DNA of 11,211 nt from an uncultured Romboutsia sp. (lineage in GTDB: Bacteria; Bacillota; Clostridia; Peptostreptococcales; Peptostreptococcaceae), in contig CALESE010000151.1 in NCBI GenBank assembly GCA_937907205.1, positions 1 to 11,211 of the forward strand, written 5' to 3'. How positions within the stretch are numbered: position 1 is the first letter of the stretch; each line of letters opens with the position of its first letter. Shown here one piece after another: positions 1 through 7,821 of the stretch. The notes under the pieces were generated by a model, which was not told where the DNA came from, searched no databases, and worked only from the letters and a program-made list of their open reading frames with translations. A program made the position numbers and the translations under genes.

Positions 1-45
1 TTATATAAGTAAAAGTATAATAAATTAGATACTATCATTTATAAG

Positions 46-198
46 TTAATTTACTATAGTATTATATCCATCTGGATTATTACTTTGCCATCTCCATGCA
101 TCTTCACACATTTCTTTGATGCCATACTTAGCTGTCAATTCAAGCTCTTTATTAGCCTTTGTTGGATCTACATAGAACTTAGCTACATCCATAGCTAT
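46..198 (-). pseudogene. galE: galE 3' remnant (UDP-glucose 4-epimerase C-terminus only)
   Basis: Reading the minus strand from about 198 to the stop at 46-48 gives a 50-residue tail that I recognise as the C-terminal end of bacterial GalE. It contains YVDPTKANKELEL, then AKYGIKEMCEDAWRWQSNN and PDGYN just before the end. The DPTKA..EL..AKYGI and W.WQ..NP.GY patterns are characteristic of clostridial UDP-glucose 4-epimerases. These interconvert UDP-glucose and UDP-galactose (or the GlcNAc forms) in the cytoplasm for surface glycans. The family is about 330 residues long, so the NAD-binding Rossmann domain and catalytic Ser-Tyr-Lys region are missing. Upstream, the frame meets a stop at 208-210, exactly where transposase homology starts on the other strand. 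The fragment has the same orientation as the polysaccharide operon, so it may be its former last gene. It is non-functional as it stands. Confidence 0.8.
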
Positions 199-866
199 TA
201 ATTTATATTACTCACTTAATGCTACAACAATAGCTATTTCAACATATTTATCAGATTACATGAATATTAAAGTATCTCATATAACAATTTCTAAGTGGAT
301 TAAGAAGTTTGATAAATACTTTAAATCCATAAGCGATGAGCTTACTAATGACCTATACTTAGGCGATTCTGATGAATAACACGCTGATGAAACTGTTGTA
401 AAAATTAGTGGCAAAAAGCACTATCTTTGGGTTTGTATAAGATTCTGAAACAAGATTTGTTACATCTTGGAATCTAAACTAATCTCGTGAAGCAGAGTGT
501 GCATTTTCTCTATTTAAACGTTCTAAAACCTTTGGTACTCCTAAATCAATTGTTACGGATGGTTTACCTTCGTATAGAGAAGCAGTTAAAAATACATTCG
601 AAGGCTCTACACATATTGTTGTTAAAGATTTTAGTGATGACATATCTAATAATTTAATCGAATCTTTTAACAATACATTTAAATCTTGGTACAAGAAAAC
701 CAAAGGATTTAAATCATATGAAAGCGCTAATAGTCTTATCAGTAATTTCATTTTTTATTACAACTTTATAAAAAATCATTCATCACTTAGTAATTTAACA
801 CCTGCTCAAGTTTGTGGCATTAACTATACTCATCAAGAAAAAGTTAATTGGTTCATCAAATATTAA
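197..866 (+). pseudogene. Decayed IS6-like DDE transposase
   Basis: Conceptual translation of the plus strand, joined across one frameshift, gives a DDE transposase of the IS6/IS240 type. It starts abruptly inside a helix-turn-helix segment (NIKVSHITISKWIKKF near 262-310). The catalytic motifs follow: HADET (Asp codon 386-388), IVTDG (Asp 558-560) and LIESFN (Glu 660-662). The spacing is about 57 and 34 residues, as expected for IS6-like enzymes. Lesions are an in-frame TAA at 377-379 where related proteins have Trp before HADET, one extra base around 437-441 that changes frame, and a TAA at 480-482. The end is at 864-866. The start codon and the N-terminal region, often a zinc ribbon in this group, are missing. 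The element cannot make active enzyme. I could not find a convincing terminal inverted-repeat pair. The family assignment is moderately sure; the pseudogene status is certain. Confidence 0.85.
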
Positions 867-876
867 TTGCATTTGT

Positions 877-906
877 AGCCTAAAAATTTTATAATTTCAT
901 TAGGCT
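877..906 (+). terminator. Hairpin downstream of the transposase remnant
   Basis: The arms AGCCTAA (877-883) and TTAGGCT (900-906) are perfectly complementary. AAATT (884-888) and AATTT (893-897) extend the stem across a two-base bulge to a four-base loop. It lies 10 bases after the transposase stop and is followed by TGTTTGT, a poor U-tract. It probably served as the IS transcription terminator. It could also work leftward, after the flippase gene. Confidence 0.45.
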
Positions 907-971
907 TGTTTGTCATGCAAATTTTTAAAAATATGAAACTTAATTTAACCTATCGGTTTATTTATGAACTC

Positions 972-990
972 GAGAATGATTCTCATTATA
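972..990 (-). promoter_or_regulatory. Fur-box-like palindrome overlapping a TATAAT
   Basis: On the minus strand the 19-mer TATAATGAGAATCATTCTC matches the classical Fur consensus GATAATGATAATCATTATC at 16 of 19 positions, counted by eye. It contains the perfect core GAGAAT-C-ATTCTC. Its first six bases are a TATAAT that could be a -10 element, but I see no good -35. No intact gene lies downstream on the minus strand, only the antisense of the dead transposase and the galE tail. If it is a real operator, it is probably an orphan left behind by a deletion. Confidence 0.4.
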
Positions 991-1011
991 TCTAATTAAC
1001 AAAACCAAATT

Positions 1012-1019
1012 CTCTCCTC
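1012..1019 (-). promoter_or_regulatory. Orphan ribosome binding site after the flippase stop
   Basis: The minus strand reads GAGGAGAG immediately after the flippase stop codon (1020-1022). This is the same layout used for other coupled genes in this operon. The only start within reach is a TTG at 1000-1002, which opens a frame of 14 codons. The site therefore looks like the leader of a lost downstream gene. Confidence 0.35.
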
Positions 1020-2555
1020 TTAATTGATTTTTCTTTTAATCATATTTGATATTATATAAATTTCTTCTACTTTCAATACTATAATTAATCCTCCGTAAAC
1101 TATAGAGCCAATACTTATAGATACGAACAATGCTATCAATTCTTGTATAAAACTAGTTCCTAGTAAACCAATTAATGAATTATGCATAAGATATGTTATT
1201 ATTCCCATAATAATAGCTGATAATAATGATTTAAGTGTAACTCTTACTATTTTATCCTGTCCAAAATATCCAATTTTCTTTTTGATGTTATTAAATAATA
1301 AAAATATACATATAATTGCTGATATACTAGTTGCAAGTGCTAATCCTGCTATTTGTAAATACCTAACTAATATAAAATTTAAAATTATATTCATTATCAT
1401 AGCTATAGCTCCATTTATCATCGGAGTCTTAGTATCTTGTATTGCATAAAATACTTTTCCTAAAATATCCCTTAAGCCAAATGCTATCATCCCTATTGAA
1501 TACATAATAAGAGCTATCGCTGTCATACTAGTGGCTCTAGTATCAAACTCACCTCTTTCAAATAATAGCTTAACTATCGGAGATGCTAAAACTATGGCCC
1601 CTACGGATACAGGTATAACTAAAAGTATTACACTATTGATAGCCCGTACTACTGAGTTTATAAATTCTTCTTTATTATTTTCAGTTGATAATTTAGATAA
1701 CATAGGATATATAACTGTACCAATTGAAGTTATAAATAATGCCATAACGAATCCATTAAGTTTATTAGCATAATTAAGTGCTGATACACTTCCTTCTGCT
1801 AATGTAGATGCTAATGTCCTATCTACCATTGTATTTATCTGATTAACTGCAACCCCTATCAATACAGGTATTATCAACCATGTAATCTTTTTTATATATT
1901 TATCTTTCAAGTTAATATATGGTTTATATGTATATCCATCCTTTATAGCATATGGTAATTGAAATAGAAATTCTGATGCCATACCTAGTAAAGTTCCCCA
2001 TATCATTATATATGGACTATACTTTACGCTAAGTATCGTAGATACTACTATTATTATATTTTTAGGTATACTCATCATTCCTGGAATTATAAAATTATTT
2101 TTTATTTGAAGATAGGCAGTCATTAGATAACTCAATCCTGTAAAAATAATTCCTATAATTGTTATTCTAGTAAAATTGACAGCTATTCTATATGTTTCAC
2201 CTTCAAATCCTACCGCAAATATATTTACTATTGGTTCTGTAAATATAACTCCTAATATACCTAATATTGCACACATAATAACAACTATATTGAATATGTT
2301 ATTTATGAATTTTAGAGATTCATTTTTCCCCAATTCATTGTCTACTTCAAAGTACATAGGTATTAAAACAGTAGCAAGAGTCGCTCCTATAGTTGCAAAT
2401 ATTACTATGGGGATATTCATCGCTGTAATATATGCATCACTATACATTGATGCACCATAAGCTGAAGCTAGTACAAGTTCTCTTCCAAACCCTAGGACTT
2501 TAGCCAATATTGTTGCTATCATAAGTACTATTGTTGCTTTTGCTGCTTTACTCAT
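1020..2555 (-). CDS. MurJ/MviN-family lipid-linked oligosaccharide flippase
   Basis: A 511-residue polytopic membrane protein of the MurJ branch of the MOP exporter superfamily, of normal family length with about 14 predicted membrane segments. Family signatures are the N-terminal AKVLGFGRE (Arg25) and YGAS..SDAY, then NTMVDRTLAS (241-250), LLFERGEFDT (330-339) and FYAIQDTKTP (369-378). MurJ proteins move undecaprenyl-linked lipid II across the membrane. As the last intact gene of a polysaccharide operon with no Wzx-type (PST family) flippase, this copy more likely exports the polymer repeat unit; that is inference. The ATG at 2553-2555 is preceded by AAGGAG (2561-2566) at 5 bases. A hairpin separates it from neuB, so it may be expressed less than, or separately from, the genes before it. 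The alternative is a genuine second MurJ for peptidoglycan. Confidence 0.9.
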   Translation of the reverse strand: MSKAAKATIVLMIATILAKVLGFGRELVLASAYGASMYSDAYITAMNIPIVIFATIGATLATVLIPMYFEVDNELGKNESLKFINNIFNIVVIMCAILGILGVIFTEPIVNIFAVGFEGETYRIAVNFTRITIIGIIFTGLSYLMTAYLQIKNNFIIPGMMSIPKNIIIVVSTILSVKYSPYIMIWGTLLGMASEFLFQLPYAIKDGYTYKPYINLKDKYIKKITWLIIPVLIGVAVNQINTMVDRTLASTLAEGSVSALNYANKLNGFVMALFITSIGTVIYPMLSKLSTENNKEEFINSVVRAINSVILLVIPVSVGAIVLASPIVKLLFERGEFDTRATSMTAIALIMYSIGMIAFGLRDILGKVFYAIQDTKTPMINGAIAMIMNIILNFILVRYLQIAGLALATSISAIICIFLLFNNIKKKIGYFGQDKIVRVTLKSLLSAIIMGIITYLMHNSLIGLLGTSFIQELIALFVSISIGSIVYGGLIIVLKVEEIYIISNMIKRKIN

Positions 2556-2587
2556 ATTTTCTCCTTAATTAATATCAATAATTATTT

Positions 2588-2629
2588 AAAAGGTTATGAG
2601 TAATCATTTAATATTAATCATAACCTTTT
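2588..2629 (-). terminator. Inverted repeat between neuB and the flippase gene
   Basis: The arms AAAAGGTTATGA (2588-2599) and TCATAACCTTTT (2618-2629) are perfectly complementary over 12 bases, with an 18-base loop. The hairpin begins six bases after the neuB stop. Leftward it ends in only four U residues that belong to the stem; rightward it ends in six. It could be a leaky terminator or attenuator lowering flippase expression, or an mRNA 3'-end stabiliser. Confidence 0.5.
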
Positions 2630-2634
2630 TTATC

Positions 2635-3672
2635 TTATATCATGTCCCAAGTTAATACTGTATCTTGCTCTATATCTCTATTAACTTTTCTTCCTATAAC
2701 TATATCCATATGTTCCGGCTTTATACCTGTACCTGGTCTCTTTAACATTATATCTTCATATCTTATTACATCACCCTTTTTAAGTTCTGTATTTATAACT
2801 ATAGATCTTCTAGCTTCTCTTCTTGGTGTTTTTTCACAATCTAATACAGTTTTATTATAGCTACCACCTATAACCTCTAGTAATTTAAAGTTATCTACAG
2901 CTATTTTTAAATCTTCAGGATCCATCGCATGGTAGTGATCATTACCTTTTAGAGTTTTATCTAAAGTAAAATGTTTTTCAATAATTTCTGCTCCAAATAA
3001 ATATGATGTTGTTAATATAGTCATAGTTTTATCTGGCATTGTATGATCACTATATCCTATTTTTACATCAGGGAATACATCTTTTAAATGTTTAATCATA
3101 TTTAAATTAGCATCTTCATTCTTTGTTGGATATGATAATACACAGTGTAATAAACATATATCATTACATCCAGCTTCTTTTATAGCTCTGACAGCTTGTT
3201 CTATTTCAGATATATAAGCAGCACCAGTTGATATATATATAGGTTTGCCTTTTTTTGCTATATGCTGAATAAAAGGTATATTTGTCAAATCTGATGAAGA
3301 TATTTTATATATATCTATCATATCTGCTAAATAATCAGCTGAATCAAAATCAAATGGTGTAGACATAAAATCTATACCTAATTCTTTACTATAATCACAT
3401 AATATCTGATAGTCCTCTTTATTAAAATGATCATGCTTTTGAAATAAGCCGTGTTGTGTAGTAGTTGGTTCTTTTGTTAAATCCCAATATGCTGGTGAAT
3501 TTTTAGATACTATAGTATCTGCTTTATATGATTGAAATTTAACAGCATCTGCCCCTGCTTGTTTTGCTTCATAAACATATTTTTTAGCTGCTTCTATTGG
3601 TGTTATGCCCTCTTGTTTAGCAGTATCATAAAAATTAACACCTACTTCTGCTATAATATATGGTTTTTTCAT
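2635..3672 (-). CDS. neuB: NeuB-family nonulosonic acid synthase
   Basis: A 345-residue cytoplasmic enzyme that should condense phosphoenolpyruvate with a six-carbon N-acetylated sugar to give a sialic, legionaminic or pseudaminic acid. The TIM-barrel NeuB domain (about 1-280) shows AEVGVN at the start, AGADAVKFQ (39-47), YKISSSD (122-128), YISTGA (146-151), LLHC..SYP (174-182), GYSDHT (206-211) and EKHFTLD (232-238). His210 and His234 correspond to the metal-binding histidines of characterised NeuB. A C-terminal SAF (antifreeze-like) domain covers about 284-345, including KRPGTGI (311-317). The length is normal. The ATG has AGGAGG at 3682-3687, nine bases away and overlapping the stop of the preceding gene, so translation is probably coupled. 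Sequence alone does not tell me which nonulosonic acid is made. The neighbouring PseG-like domain favours a pseudaminic or legionaminic type. Confidence 0.92.
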   Translation of the reverse strand: MKKPYIIAEVGVNFYDTAKQEGITPIEAAKKYVYEAKQAGADAVKFQSYKADTIVSKNSPAYWDLTKEPTTTQHGLFQKHDHFNKEDYQILCDYSKELGIDFMSTPFDFDSADYLADMIDIYKISSSDLTNIPFIQHIAKKGKPIYISTGAAYISEIEQAVRAIKEAGCNDICLLHCVLSYPTKNEDANLNMIKHLKDVFPDVKIGYSDHTMPDKTMTILTTSYLFGAEIIEKHFTLDKTLKGNDHYHAMDPEDLKIAVDNFKLLEVIGGSYNKTVLDCEKTPRREARRSIVINTELKKGDVIRYEDIMLKRPGTGIKPEHMDIVIGRKVNRDIEQDTVLTWDMI

Positions 3673-3685
3673 AATTAATATCCTC

Positions 3686-5305
3686 CTATAAACTGTTAAT
3701 TAAGTTTAGTACTCTTTTTCTACCGTTCCTTAAATCATGTCTTAATAATTCTGATTGTTTTGATAATCTATCTTCTTTAGACATATTTATATATAAATCT
3801 AAGTTAGCTTCAATAATTGAATCACTTGGATTTAGTCCAAGATATTCAAATCCATTTTCATGAGATACAAATCCATGTTTTTCTTCTCTTTCATTTTGTG
3901 CCATAGCTATAGTTGGAATACCTAAAATAGCTAATTCATAACCTGTTCTCCCCCTAGATGTTATTGCCACATCACAACTAGACATAATTTCAGGCATATT
4001 TTTTATATCATATAGAACTTCTATATTTTCATATTTATTGTACTCTAGTAGATTATCTACATTTTGTTTAGCTCTTCCTATAACAATTTTAAAGTTATAC
4101 TTATTATATTTATCCTTTTTAATTATATCTAATAATCTATCCGTATAGTTTTGAGGATCAGCACCCCCAAATGAAATAAATATATTTTTAACTTCTTCAT
4201 TTATATTTATTTCTTTGTAGAACATAAATGTTTTTGAACATATATAATAATCTTTACCTGCCTTCATTTGAGGAACTGATGGATCTTGATATAAAGCATT
4301 GATAACTAAGTCAGACTTGTATATTCCTTCTCCATCATCTTCAAAATTTATTATTTTTTTAGCCGAATTACAATTTTTTAATGCTATCATGTAGTCTAAT
4401 GTTGTATTTAATATGTCATTTATAAATATATCATACTTTTTTTCTTCTAATATTTTGAATAATTCATTTATTCCATTAACCCCTATTAAATTATGTGTAG
4501 TTACCCCAAATAAAACTCTATCGGTTTGATTTATATCATAATATATATCTGGTTTTACATAAAACTCATCTGCTAATTCAAGGCATCTATATATATGACC
4601 CATTCCCCTTTTAGTATTTCCATTTACATAAATTGCAACAGTTTGATTTCTCATTATATCTTCACAATATTTTAAATCTGCAAAAGTATCTATATCGATA
4701 GCTTCTTCTTGTGATATTTCATATACATCTATACTTTCACCTATTCTAGTATATTGTGTAACTATATCCTTTTTTGATATTACAAATGCTCCTGTTTCTA
4801 AAAAATATGGTGGTAAGTACTGTCGGTTTAAACGTTGCTTATAATCAGGTACCTTTTTTCCACCTTCTCCTAACTTCCATGCTAAATGAGGATTATTTAA
4901 TACCGATATGACAGTATCTAAATGTCTATCTTTAGCATAATCTATTGCACTATCTAGCGTATCTACTTTAAGTGTAGGAGAAGTAGGTTGCATTGTTACT
5001 ACGTAATCACATTCAATATCTTTAATAGCATCATATATTACACTATCTAGCGTTACTTCATCTCCACTTAAGCTAGTATCTCTCCATTTTACTTTTACAC
5101 CCATTTGTTTAGCTATTATTTCTACTTCCTTAGAGTCTGTAGAAACTATAACTTCATTTATATATTTACTATTTATAGAATTTTTTATTGAATAATATAT
5201 TAAAGGTTTTCCATTAAGTAACCTAATATTCTTATTAGGAATTCCTTTAGATCCTGCTCTTGCTGGAATAACAGCTACAGTATTATATTTTTGTATTTTA
5301 TTCAT
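3686..5305 (-). CDS. Fused CMP-nonulosonate synthetase and PseG/SpsG-like protein
   Basis: A 539-residue two-domain protein. Residues 1-220 are an acylneuraminate cytidylyltransferase (NeuA/PseF/LegF type): VIPARAGSKGIPNKN (12-26), VSTDS, MQPTSP (105-110) and the metal-binding AIDIDT (203-208). This part should transfer CMP from CTP to the NeuB product. Residues 221-539 resemble PseG/SpsG, a GT-B-like fold: GMGHIYRCLELA (234-245, His237 matching the catalytic His of Campylobacter PseG), ISFGGADP (377-384) and GRTGYELAILGIP (452-464). PseG removes UDP from the deoxy-diacetamido sugar just before the NeuB-type step. The fusion would therefore join the steps on either side of NeuB, which is encoded 13 bases downstream. 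The second domain could instead be a glycosyltransferase. The ATG overlaps the previous stop by 8 bases (ATGAATAA) and has AAGGAA at 5315-5320. Confidence 0.88.
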   Translation of the reverse strand: MNKIQKYNTVAVIPARAGSKGIPNKNIRLLNGKPLIYYSIKNSINSKYINEVIVSTDSKEVEIIAKQMGVKVKWRDTSLSGDEVTLDSVIYDAIKDIECDYVVTMQPTSPTLKVDTLDSAIDYAKDRHLDTVISVLNNPHLAWKLGEGGKKVPDYKQRLNRQYLPPYFLETGAFVISKKDIVTQYTRIGESIDVYEISQEEAIDIDTFADLKYCEDIMRNQTVAIYVNGNTKRGMGHIYRCLELADEFYVKPDIYYDINQTDRVLFGVTTHNLIGVNGINELFKILEEKKYDIFINDILNTTLDYMIALKNCNSAKKIINFEDDGEGIYKSDLVINALYQDPSVPQMKAGKDYYICSKTFMFYKEININEEVKNIFISFGGADPQNYTDRLLDIIKKDKYNKYNFKIVIGRAKQNVDNLLEYNKYENIEVLYDIKNMPEIMSSCDVAITSRGRTGYELAILGIPTIAMAQNEREEKHGFVSHENGFEYLGLNPSDSIIEANLDLYINMSKEDRLSKQSELLRHDLRNGRKRVLNLINSL

Positions 5306-6653
5306 ATTTCACTCTTCCTTCATTTAATACTACTTTTATACTCCTCTGCATATCATTTATATATTCTTCATCGAAATAATCATCCCCTGAATATAATAAA
5401 TTAAATATTCTCAAATCATTCTTTTTTAGTAAATATTTTTCTATTAACTTTATTTTACTTATTAAAAATATCATCTTTTTTATATACTTAAATGAACAAC
5501 TTTTTATAAAAGATTTAGTATTTAATTTTATATCATCTTCGTATGATTTTATATTTTTAAATTTATAATCCAAATACTCTACTATAGAATAACTCGCTAT
5601 TTTTTTAGAATTTAAATCTATATATTCTTTAATCTCCTTATTAAATGTTTCAAAGGAAAATTGACTATATTGATTCATACTTTTTTTAAAATCATCGTAG
5701 TCTTTTATTATATTAGGATAATTTTCAAAAAATTTATAGTCTTTATCTTTTGACAATTTATTCGTTCTAAATAAGTAAAATGGTGTACTTGAAACAGAAC
5801 ATTCTATTACAGCTGTTGAGTGAAAAGATATTGTTATATCACAATTTATTATCCAATCTCTTATAGAGTCTCCAGATATGCATTTGAAATTTTTATATTT
5901 TTCACATAACATTACTATATCTTTTTCTTCAATATCTACATGAGCAAATGATGGATGTGGCCTATAAATGAATATAGTGTCATCATTTTCTTGTAAATAT
6001 AATTCTACATAATATAAAAAATCTCGTCTATTTTTAATACTTACTTTTACTTGTTCTAATAAATCTACACCTTTTGACATATTTATTTTTATTTGTTCAT
6101 CTGTTAAGAGATGAAAAGAGTTTGCTATAAAAACTACCCATTTTTTATCATTATCTATGTTATATTCTTTAGATAGTGTTTCTCTACTTTTATTAAAACT
6201 TATCAGCTCTTCTTTATAAAAATCTAACTTAGGATTTCCACATTCAATAATATTTTCTCTATTTACTCCAGCTTCAACTAATTTTTTAGTAAAGTTTTCT
6301 CCCCAACTAACATGTAGTACTCTTAGTGCGTCATCTTTTGGTATAATAAACGCATCTGAACCATCATTAGAAATCTGTTCATGATGCATATTTAGCATGA
6401 TAATCTTATCATCTTTTCTCATAAATTTAAAATTACGAAATAAGTCAATCTCATGATTACTATACGCCCACGGTAATACTACCATTTTAGGTTTATATTT
6501 AAATATAATACTTTCTTTATGAAATTTAATGCTATCTATAATAACAGTGTACCCAATTTCTTCAAACTTATTTTTCATTAGTACTGCCGTTTCCATTTCT
6601 CTAGCTACATGCTCTATCAATATCAAAACATCGACTTCTATTCTTTTGAACAT
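5298..6653 (-). CDS. GT-B-like surface carbohydrate transferase, candidate nonulosonate transferase
   Basis: A 451-residue, very AT-rich cytoplasmic or membrane-edge protein without membrane spans. It resembles the surface-carbohydrate biosynthesis and capsule-transferase families with a GT-B fold. Visible motifs are IECGNPKLDFY (136-146), IFIYRPHPS (227-235) and ISFHSTAVIE (275-284). This is the arrangement seen in CDP-glycerol phosphotransferase and polysialyltransferase relatives, where the His of RPHP and the HST loop bind the nucleotide-sugar phosphates. The last 90 residues are Lys/Tyr-rich and may touch the membrane. The gene overlaps the polymerase gene by 16 bases and the CMP-sugar synthetase gene by 8, so all three are probably translationally coupled. 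That position makes transfer of the CMP-activated nonulosonic acid a reasonable guess, but the donor is unproven. The ATG has AAGGAG at 6662-6667. Confidence 0.72.
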   Translation of the reverse strand: MFKRIEVDVLILIEHVAREMETAVLMKNKFEEIGYTVIIDSIKFHKESIIFKYKPKMVVLPWAYSNHEIDLFRNFKFMRKDDKIIMLNMHHEQISNDGSDAFIIPKDDALRVLHVSWGENFTKKLVEAGVNRENIIECGNPKLDFYKEELISFNKSRETLSKEYNIDNDKKWVVFIANSFHLLTDEQIKINMSKGVDLLEQVKVSIKNRRDFLYYVELYLQENDDTIFIYRPHPSFAHVDIEEKDIVMLCEKYKNFKCISGDSIRDWIINCDITISFHSTAVIECSVSSTPFYLFRTNKLSKDKDYKFFENYPNIIKDYDDFKKSMNQYSQFSFETFNKEIKEYIDLNSKKIASYSIVEYLDYKFKNIKSYEDDIKLNTKSFIKSCSFKYIKKMIFLISKIKLIEKYLLKKNDLRIFNLLYSGDDYFDEEYINDMQRSIKVVLNEGRVKYE

Positions 6654-7783
6654 AATTTATTCTCCTTACATATTGTAATTACTATAAATGTAATTATAAC
6701 TAAATCTATTCCATAGAATGGACCTAGACCTAAAAAACTATGATATAAAATTATCACAAAATAAAATGGCAATATATCTGATTTATATTTTATTAATATT
6801 TTACTATACCTAGATAAAAATAATATAGTTATTATCATTCCAAAATGGACATACATACTCCAAAACAAGTTATGAGGAAAAATAGTTTTTCCTTTAAAGT
6901 AGTCTATTCCTATAAATGTGCCCTCTTGTAATCCCAGTAACAAATTTCCTAAGTTTATACTTTTTAATGCAAATAAATTGGCTTGACTCCTTATATAATT
7001 AGATTCATCTAACAAATTAGTCATTCTACTAAATCCTTCCAAATATACATATTCTGGTTTAAAATATTCATAAATATTGCAATACATTAAAGATACTATT
7101 ACTACTAAAAATTGTATTGCTATATAAAACCAAAAACTATATATCAATGTACTTATATTTATAAACACTTTCTTATTACATACTTTTGTTAAGATAACAA
7201 ATAAGATTAACGATATAATATATAGCCTACTATAAGTAAACAATCCTACTATAAATAATATAATAGCCTTAATTCTCTTATTGATATATAAAAAATATGT
7301 TCCTAGAATGAATGTAAAGTATCCAGTGTAATTTGCATCATATGCTGAAGATACAATCTCTAAGACGCCTGTTAGTTTATAATTATTAAAAGAGTATACA
7401 ACAAGCTGTATTAGATACATATAAAAAGAAATTTCAAATAATTTTTTTACCAAGTTTATATTTATTTCATTAATCAAGATATGCTCTACAACAATAATGC
7501 CAGCAGAAATATATATTATAGACATATCTATTTCTCTATACATAATTATCTTAATAATAAAGATAATTGTAATAGTGGTAGAACTAATATATGAAAATTT
7601 TGTTTTTCGTGGATTAGTTAAAAACAATATGATTGAAAATACAATAAACAATATTCTTAACTTATCAAATATATCATATTTAATAAATGAGTCTATATCA
7701 TTAATACTAGATATAGGAACTATGAATATTGACATAATGCATATTATAGCTATTATGCCTAATATAATATTCTTATTTTTCAT
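6638..7783 (-). CDS. wzy: Wzy-like O-antigen/capsule polymerase
   Basis: A 381-residue polytopic membrane protein with about 10-12 hydrophobic segments and a large extracytoplasmic stretch around 232-305. This architecture and size are typical of Wzy polymerases, which join flipped undecaprenyl-linked repeat units outside the membrane. Motifs commonly seen in the O-antigen ligase/polymerase superfamily are DANYTGYF (149-156), TYSRLY (183-188) and FPHNLFW (302-308). Wzy sequences diverge strongly, so the call rests on topology, these motifs and its place among transferase genes. The ATG has GGAGA (7795-7799) 11 bases upstream, a slightly long spacing, after a 38-base gap from the glycosyltransferase gene. 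It overlaps the next gene by 16 bases. The alternative is a non-catalytic or ligase-type relative. Confidence 0.78.
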   Translation of the reverse strand: MKNKNIILGIIAIICIMSIFIVPISSINDIDSFIKYDIFDKLRILFIVFSIILFLTNPRKTKFSYISSTTITIIFIIKIIMYREIDMSIIYISAGIIVVEHILINEININLVKKLFEISFYMYLIQLVVYSFNNYKLTGVLEIVSSAYDANYTGYFTFILGTYFLYINKRIKAIILFIVGLFTYSRLYIISLILFVILTKVCNKKVFINISTLIYSFWFYIAIQFLVVIVSLMYCNIYEYFKPEYVYLEGFSRMTNLLDESNYIRSQANLFALKSINLGNLLLGLQEGTFIGIDYFKGKTIFPHNLFWSMYVHFGMIITILFLSRYSKILIKYKSDILPFYFVIILYHSFLGLGPFYGIDLVIITFIVITICKENKLCSKE

Positions 7784-7821
7784 CGAAATATATTTCTCCA
7801 GTCTAGTTATTAATCTGTTCT

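Noticed and set aside
479..751. 90-residue minus-strand open frame
   Set aside because: It is the antisense of the transposase remnant, whose protein-level homology on the plus strand is clear, and it has no ribosome binding site.
1531..2460. Plus-strand open frames of 80 and 94 residues inside the flippase gene
   Set aside because: They are shadows of a well-supported MurJ-family gene, with hydrophobic composition mirrored from its membrane helices.
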